Assembly: GCF_009909145.1 (NCBI RefSeq)
Contig: NZ_JAAAPJ010000027.1
Location: 43,068-107,067 of the forward strand
Direction: 5' to 3'
DNA length: 64,000 bases
DNA from: Corallococcus silvisoli
GTDB lineage: Bacteria > Myxococcota > Myxococcia > Myxococcales > Myxococcaceae
In this document: in pieces, positions 60,500 to 64,000 of the stretch
How the letters are laid out: each line of letters opens with the position of its first letter
How positions within the stretch are numbered: position 1 is the stretch's first letter
Program-made: the position numbers and the translations under genes
The notes under the pieces: model-generated
Told to the model about the DNA's origin: nothing
Seen by the model: the letters and a program-made list of their open reading frames with translations, nothing else
Database searches by the model: none

Positions 60500-60519
60500 G
60501 GGCTCCCTTCGGGGGGCCC
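60500..60519 (+). terminator. Rho-independent terminator after ftsA with UUCG loop
   Basis: GGGCTCCC pairs with GGGGGCCC around the very stable TTCG tetraloop, with one wobble. TTTCGCGTTT follows. It lies 30 bases after the ftsA stop and should end the ftsQ-ftsA transcript. Confidence 0.8.
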
Positions 60520-60561
60520 TTTCGCGTTTCTGGGGCCGGTGTCCGTGTCCGGGGGCGGACC

Positions 60562-60592
60562 TGACGCGTCAGGTAGGGACGATGACGCGTCA
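60562..60592 (+). promoter_or_regulatory. Tandem palindromic operator-like sites TGACGCGTCA
   Basis: The 10-base palindrome TGACGCGTCA occurs at 60562-60571 and again at 60583-60592. The centres are exactly 21 bp apart, two helical turns. The first copy extends to a 16-base perfect palindrome, ACCTGACGCGTCAGGT (60559-60574). The sites lie after the ftsA terminator and about 200 bases before the Ig-repeat gene. A dimeric regulator binding cooperatively on one DNA face is the likely reading. The protein is unknown. Confidence 0.55.
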
Positions 60593-60787
60593 GCGGGGGA
60601 CGCCGGAATGGTCCAGTTTCTGGAATTTGGATCCACCTTCCGGACGTCGGCCGTAGGCACGGCGAGCGAGCGGCGCAAGTGCCTGAATTTGGTGGGAATG
60701 GAAATCCGACAGAGGATGGCGCCCGGCTTGCTAGGGGGCTGTGGCCCCCAGAACGCATCCCGCCGTTCCCGGTGGGCCTCTGACCTT

Positions 60788-63700
60788 ATGACTCCACAAA
60801 AAACTACGCGGTTGCTGACGCGCCTGCCGGGAGTTCGCCGCTCCGCCGCGGGCCTCCTGGCCTTGCTGTGCGCCGTGCTGATGGCGCCCCCCGCGTCCGC
60901 GGAACCCGACACCTTCGGCCTGGGAAATGGCCACAACGGCGCGCTGACGGTCGCCGCGGGCAACGCGGTCACCATCAACACGTACGCGCGGCTGACCGCG
61001 AACGCGGCCGCGGGCTCGTCGTTCGTGACGGTGGGTGACACGACGGGCTTCGCCGTCGGTGACCTGGTGATGGTGTTCCAGTCCACTGGCTACACAGGGA
61101 CGGTGACCTCCGGCAACCAGGGGCCGTTCGACTTCTCGTCGGACCCGGTGGGCCGCTGGCAGTTCGCGCGCGTGACGGCGCTGACGGCCACCCGGCTCAC
61201 CTTCGGTTCGCCCCTCACGGTGGCATTCACGGGTGGCACGTTGGCCAGTCGCACCTCGGCGCAGGCCATCCGGGTTCCTGAGTACACGACGGTGACGGTC
61301 GATGCGGGCGGCAGCATCACGGCGAAGGGTTGGTCCAACGATGCCGACGAGACGGACAACCTGGGTGGCCTCGTGGTGTTCCTGGCGCAGGGCGCGGTCA
61401 CCAACAACGGAACCATCTCCGCCAATGGCGCGGGCTTCCGCGGTGGTGGGTACTTCAACGGGGACGGTGACAACTGCACGCAACTCGACCAGGCGTGGCC
61501 GGGCGGCGCCATCAAGGGCGAGGGAGTCGTGCCGGGCCGCTTCAAGCTCTCGCCGACCTTCCCGGTGCCTGCGGGCACGGCGGGCCGCGGCAACATCCTC
61601 AACGCGGGCGGCGGCGGCATCTGCCACAACTCCGGCGGCGGCGGTGGTGGCAACGGCGGACAGGGTGGCATCGGAGGCCGGACGTGGACGGGTGACACCG
61701 CCCCGGCGCGCCCGGTGGGTGGCCTCGGTGGCGCGAAGATGAACTTCCTCCCGACGACGCGCGTGCTCTTTGGCGGTGGCGGCGGTTCGGGGCACGGCAA
61801 CGACGGCGTGGGCGGCGGCGGCGGCAACGCGGGCGGCATCGTGTTCATCCGTGGCGGTTCGCTGGCGGGTGCGGGTCGCATCAGCGCGGACGGTTCAGCG
61901 GGTGTGGGCTCCCAGAACGACGCGGCGGGTGGCGGTGGTGCGGGTGGCACGCTGTCGCTGCGGTTCAATGGCGGGCTGAGCTGCACCACCGGCAACGTCT
62001 CCGCGAAGGGTGGCAACGGCGGCAGCAGCAGCGCTGAAGAGCACGGCACGGGCGGCGCCGGCGGCGGCGGCAACATCTTCCTCCAGGGCGCGACCCTCAA
62101 CTGCACGACCACGCCCGCCACGGCGACCTCCGGGGGCCTTCCGGGGACGCAGGCGCTCGGGAGTTCAATCTATGACGGTGCGACGTACGGTGCGGCGGCT
62201 GGCAACGTCGGCGTCGTCAACACGCTCACGTCCGCGCTGACCACGCCCGCGGCGCCGGTCGTCGTCACGCCGGCCAACGGCTCGACCACGTCCAACCGGA
62301 CGCCCGCCTTCACCGGTACGGGCCCGGCGAACACGACCATCGTCGTTATCGTGGACAACGTGGAGATTGGCCGGACGACGTCCGATGCCTCGGGCAACTG
62401 GACCTTCACGCCCACCGCGCAGCTCACCGTCGCGGCCCACTCCGTGTACGCGTACGCGGAGACCAACGGCCAGGCGAGCACCAAGAGCAACACGAACACC
62501 TTCACGATCGTGGCGGCGCCGACGGTGGCAATCACCGCTCCGGCCAACGCCTCCACGGTGACCAACCCCAACAACGTGACGGTGACGGGCACGGCCGCGA
62601 ACGCGACCTCCGTGACGCTCACCGTCAATGGCACCACCACCTACGGTCCCATCACGGTGACGGGCGGCGCCTGGAGCCAGGTCCTGGCCCCCAGCCCGCT
62701 GCCCAATGGCACCTACACGTTGTCCGCAGTGTCTCGGAACGCCGCGGGTGACACCAGCGCCGCGGCGACCTCCACCTTCACGGTGGCCGGGCCGACGGTG
62801 GCCATCACGACGCCGGCCAATGGCTCGACGGTGACGAACCCGAACGTGACGGTGACGGGCACGACGGCGAACGCGACGAGCGTGACGGTGACCTTCCAGG
62901 GGACGAACTACGGTCCCATCACGGTGGATGCCTCTGGCAACTGGAGCCAGGCGCTGCCCGGCCCGCTGGCCAACGGCAACTACACGGTGACGGCGGTGTC
63001 CCGGAACGCCGCGGGCAACACGGGCAACACGGCGACGACCACCTTCACGGTGGCTGTCGCGACGCCGACGGTGGCCATCACCACGCCGGCCAACGGCGCG
63101 ACGGTGACGAACCCGAACGTGACGGTGACGGGCACGGCGACGAACGCGACGAGCGTGACGGTGACGTTCCAGGGCACCAACTACGGCCCCATCACGGTGA
63201 CGGGCGGCAACTGGAGCCAGGTGCTCCCGGGCCCGCTGGCCAATGGCACGTACACGGTGACGGCGACGTCCACGAACGGCACGACCACGAGCACGCAGGC
63301 CTCGTCCACCTTCACGGTGGCGGGCCCGACGGTGGCCATCAGCGCTCCGGCCAACGGCTCGACGGTGACGAACCCGAACGTGACGGTGACGGGCACGGCG
63401 GCGAACGCGACTACGGTGACGGTGACGTTCCAGGGGACGAACTACGGCCCCATCACGGTGACGGGCGGCAACTGGAGCCAGGCGCTGCCCGGCCCATTGG
63501 CCAACGGCACGTACACCGTGACGGCGACGTCCACGAACGGCACGACCACGAGCACGCAGGCCTCCTCCACCTTCACGGTGGCCGGGCCGACGGTGGCCAT
63601 CACCACGCCGGCCAACGGCGCGACGGTGACGAACCCGAACGTGACGGTGACGGGCACGGCGGCGAACGCGACGAGCGTGACGGTGACGTTCCAGGGGACG

Positions 63701-64000
63701 AACTACGGCCCCATCACGGTGACGGGCGGTAACTGGAGCCAGGCGCTGCCCGGCCCATTGGCCAACGGCACGTACACCGTGACGGCGACGTCCTCGAACG
63801 GCACGACCACGAGCACGCAGGCCTCGACCACCTTCACGGTGGCGGGCCCGACGGTGGCCATCAGCACGCCGGCCAACGGCGCCACGGTGACGAACCCGAA
63901 CGTGACGGTGACGGGCACGGCGACGAACGCGACGAGCGTGACGGTGACGTTCCAGGGGACGAACTACGGCCCCATCACGGTGACGGGCGGTAACTGGAGC
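60788..64000 (+). CDS. Large secreted Gly-rich protein with tandem bacterial Ig-like repeats (partial)
   Basis: The frame is open to the right edge, and 1071 codons are visible. A signal peptide (MTPQKTTRLLTRLPGVRRSAAGLLALLCAVLMAPPASA) ends before EPDTF. Residues 39-270 or so are an unassigned beta-rich domain. Residues 275-435 are very Gly-rich (GGGGGGNGGQGG, GGGGGSGHGNDGVGGGGG). From about residue 485 come tandem Ig-like domains of about 87 residues, with TPANGATVTNPNVTVTGTA and YGPITVTGGNWSQ. It should be a surface adhesin or matrix protein. Similar large Ig-repeat proteins in myxobacteria are labelled AgmC (adventurous gliding), but I cannot confirm orthology. It occupies the place after ftsA. 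Confidence 0.85.
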   Translation, partial: MTPQKTTRLLTRLPGVRRSAAGLLALLCAVLMAPPASAEPDTFGLGNGHNGALTVAAGNAVTINTYARLTANAAAGSSFVTVGDTTGFAVGDLVMVFQSTGYTGTVTSGNQGPFDFSSDPVGRWQFARVTALTATRLTFGSPLTVAFTGGTLASRTSAQAIRVPEYTTVTVDAGGSITAKGWSNDADETDNLGGLVVFLAQGAVTNNGTISANGAGFRGGGYFNGDGDNCTQLDQAWPGGAIKGEGVVPGRFKLSPTFPVPAGTAGRGNILNAGGGGICHNSGGGGGGNGGQGGIGGRTWTGDTAPARPVGGLGGAKMNFLPTTRVLFGGGGGSGHGNDGVGGGGGNAGGIVFIRGGSLAGAGRISADGSAGVGSQNDAAGGGGAGGTLSLRFNGGLSCTTGNVSAKGGNGGSSSAEEHGTGGAGGGGNIFLQGATLNCTTTPATATSGGLPGTQALGSSIYDGATYGAAAGNVGVVNTLTSALTTPAAPVVVTPANGSTTSNRTPAFTGTGPANTTIVVIVDNVEIGRTTSDASGNWTFTPTAQLTVAAHSVYAYAETNGQASTKSNTNTFTIVAAPTVAITAPANASTVTNPNNVTVTGTAANATSVTLTVNGTTTYGPITVTGGAWSQVLAPSPLPNGTYTLSAVSRNAAGDTSAAATSTFTVAGPTVAITTPANGSTVTNPNVTVTGTTANATSVTVTFQGTNYGPITVDASGNWSQALPGPLANGNYTVTAVSRNAAGNTGNTATTTFTVAVATPTVAITTPANGATVTNPNVTVTGTATNATSVTVTFQGTNYGPITVTGGNWSQVLPGPLANGTYTVTATSTNGTTTSTQASSTFTVAGPTVAISAPANGSTVTNPNVTVTGTAANATTVTVTFQGTNYGPITVTGGNWSQALPGPLANGTYTVTATSTNGTTTSTQASSTFTVAGPTVAITTPANGATVTNPNVTVTGTAANATSVTVTFQGTNYGPITVTGGNWSQALPGPLANGTYTVTATSSNGTTTSTQASTTFTVAGPTVAISTPANGATVTNPNVTVTGTATNATSVTVTFQGTNYGPITVTGGNWS
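62791..64000 (+). repeat. Near-identical 261-bp tandem repeats encoding Ig-like domains
   Basis: Units begin at acggtggccatc at 62795, 63068, 63329, 63590 and 63851. The last three intervals are exactly 261 bases, and the first is 273. The 63329, 63590 and 63851 units differ at few bases, so the identity is at DNA level and not only in protein. Earlier, more diverged units lie at about 62250 and 62523. The array runs off the window. Confidence 0.85.

Noticed and set aside
63181..63918. Repeated 71-residue minus-strand frames (MPVTVTFGFVTV) in the Ig array
   Set aside because: They repeat only because the coding strand repeats every 261 bases. The plus-strand protein is continuous through them.

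Overview
The window looks like a chromosomal segment from a delta-proteobacterial myxobacterium of the Myxococcaceae type (Myxococcus or Corallococcus-like). GC content and third-position GC are very high. A CarD/CarG pair is present: a CarD-type protein with four AT-hooks next to its archaemetzincin-like partner, a combination known from Myxococcus xanthus. There is also a secretion system close to the flagellar type, a PEGA-containing Ser/Thr kinase, tandem PilZ and hybrid kinase regulators, and many small lipoproteins. No rRNA, tRNA, CRISPR array, intact insertion sequence or prophage was recognised.

Region 1 (1-7384, + strand) is the end of a type III secretion (T3SS) operon. It starts with the tail of a probable SctJ, followed by a small protein with a FliG-N-like pattern, SctQ, a FliO-like protein, SctR, SctS, SctT, SctU and SctV. 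Most of these genes overlap by 4 bases. The order sctQ, fliO-like, sctR-S-T-U-V copies the flagellar order fliM/N-O-P-Q-R-flhB-flhA, which suggests an ancestral, flagellum-like export apparatus.

Region 2 (7388-24367, mainly - strand) is housekeeping and regulation. It holds an HU-family protein, a YihY-type membrane protein, an RNase E/G with a large insertion in its S1 domain and an RGG-like tail, a ligA-acyP-DUF3052-like operon, rho (+ strand, with a promoter and leader), a Cys-rich lipoprotein, a two-kinase hybrid sensor, an AI-2E-family permease, a lipase-like hydrolase with a small partner gene, and a class I glutamine amidotransferase.

Region 3 (24455-28669, + strand) is a probable amine or alcohol catabolic operon: an aldehyde dehydrogenase, a glutamine-synthetase-like ligase and an iron-type alcohol dehydrogenase, divergent from the amidotransferase. 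It ends at a strong hairpin.

Region 4 (28829-40743) is a mixed accessory stretch. It contains a secreted Arg/Glu/Gln-repeat protein, lipoproteins, a GT39-type glycosyltransferase with a partner gene, carG and carD, a small secreted protein, a Ser/Thr kinase whose start codon overlaps that of a divergent lipoprotein, an acyl-CoA dehydrogenase and a PilZ protein.

Region 5 (40873-60519, + strand) is the division and cell wall (dcw) cluster: promoter, mraZ, a STAS gene, rsmH, ftsL, ftsI with a PASTA domain, murE, murF, mraY, murD, ftsW, murG, murC, murB and ddl. A convergent repeat-rich lipoprotein gene and about 800 bases of apparently non-coding DNA then interrupt it before ftsQ and ftsA. A UUCG-loop terminator follows ftsA. 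ftsZ, the usual next gene, is not there.

Region 6 (60562-64000, + strand) starts with two copies of the palindrome TGACGCGTCA 21 bp apart. A large secreted Gly-rich and Ig-repeat protein follows, with near-identical 261-bp repeats, and runs off the end of the window.
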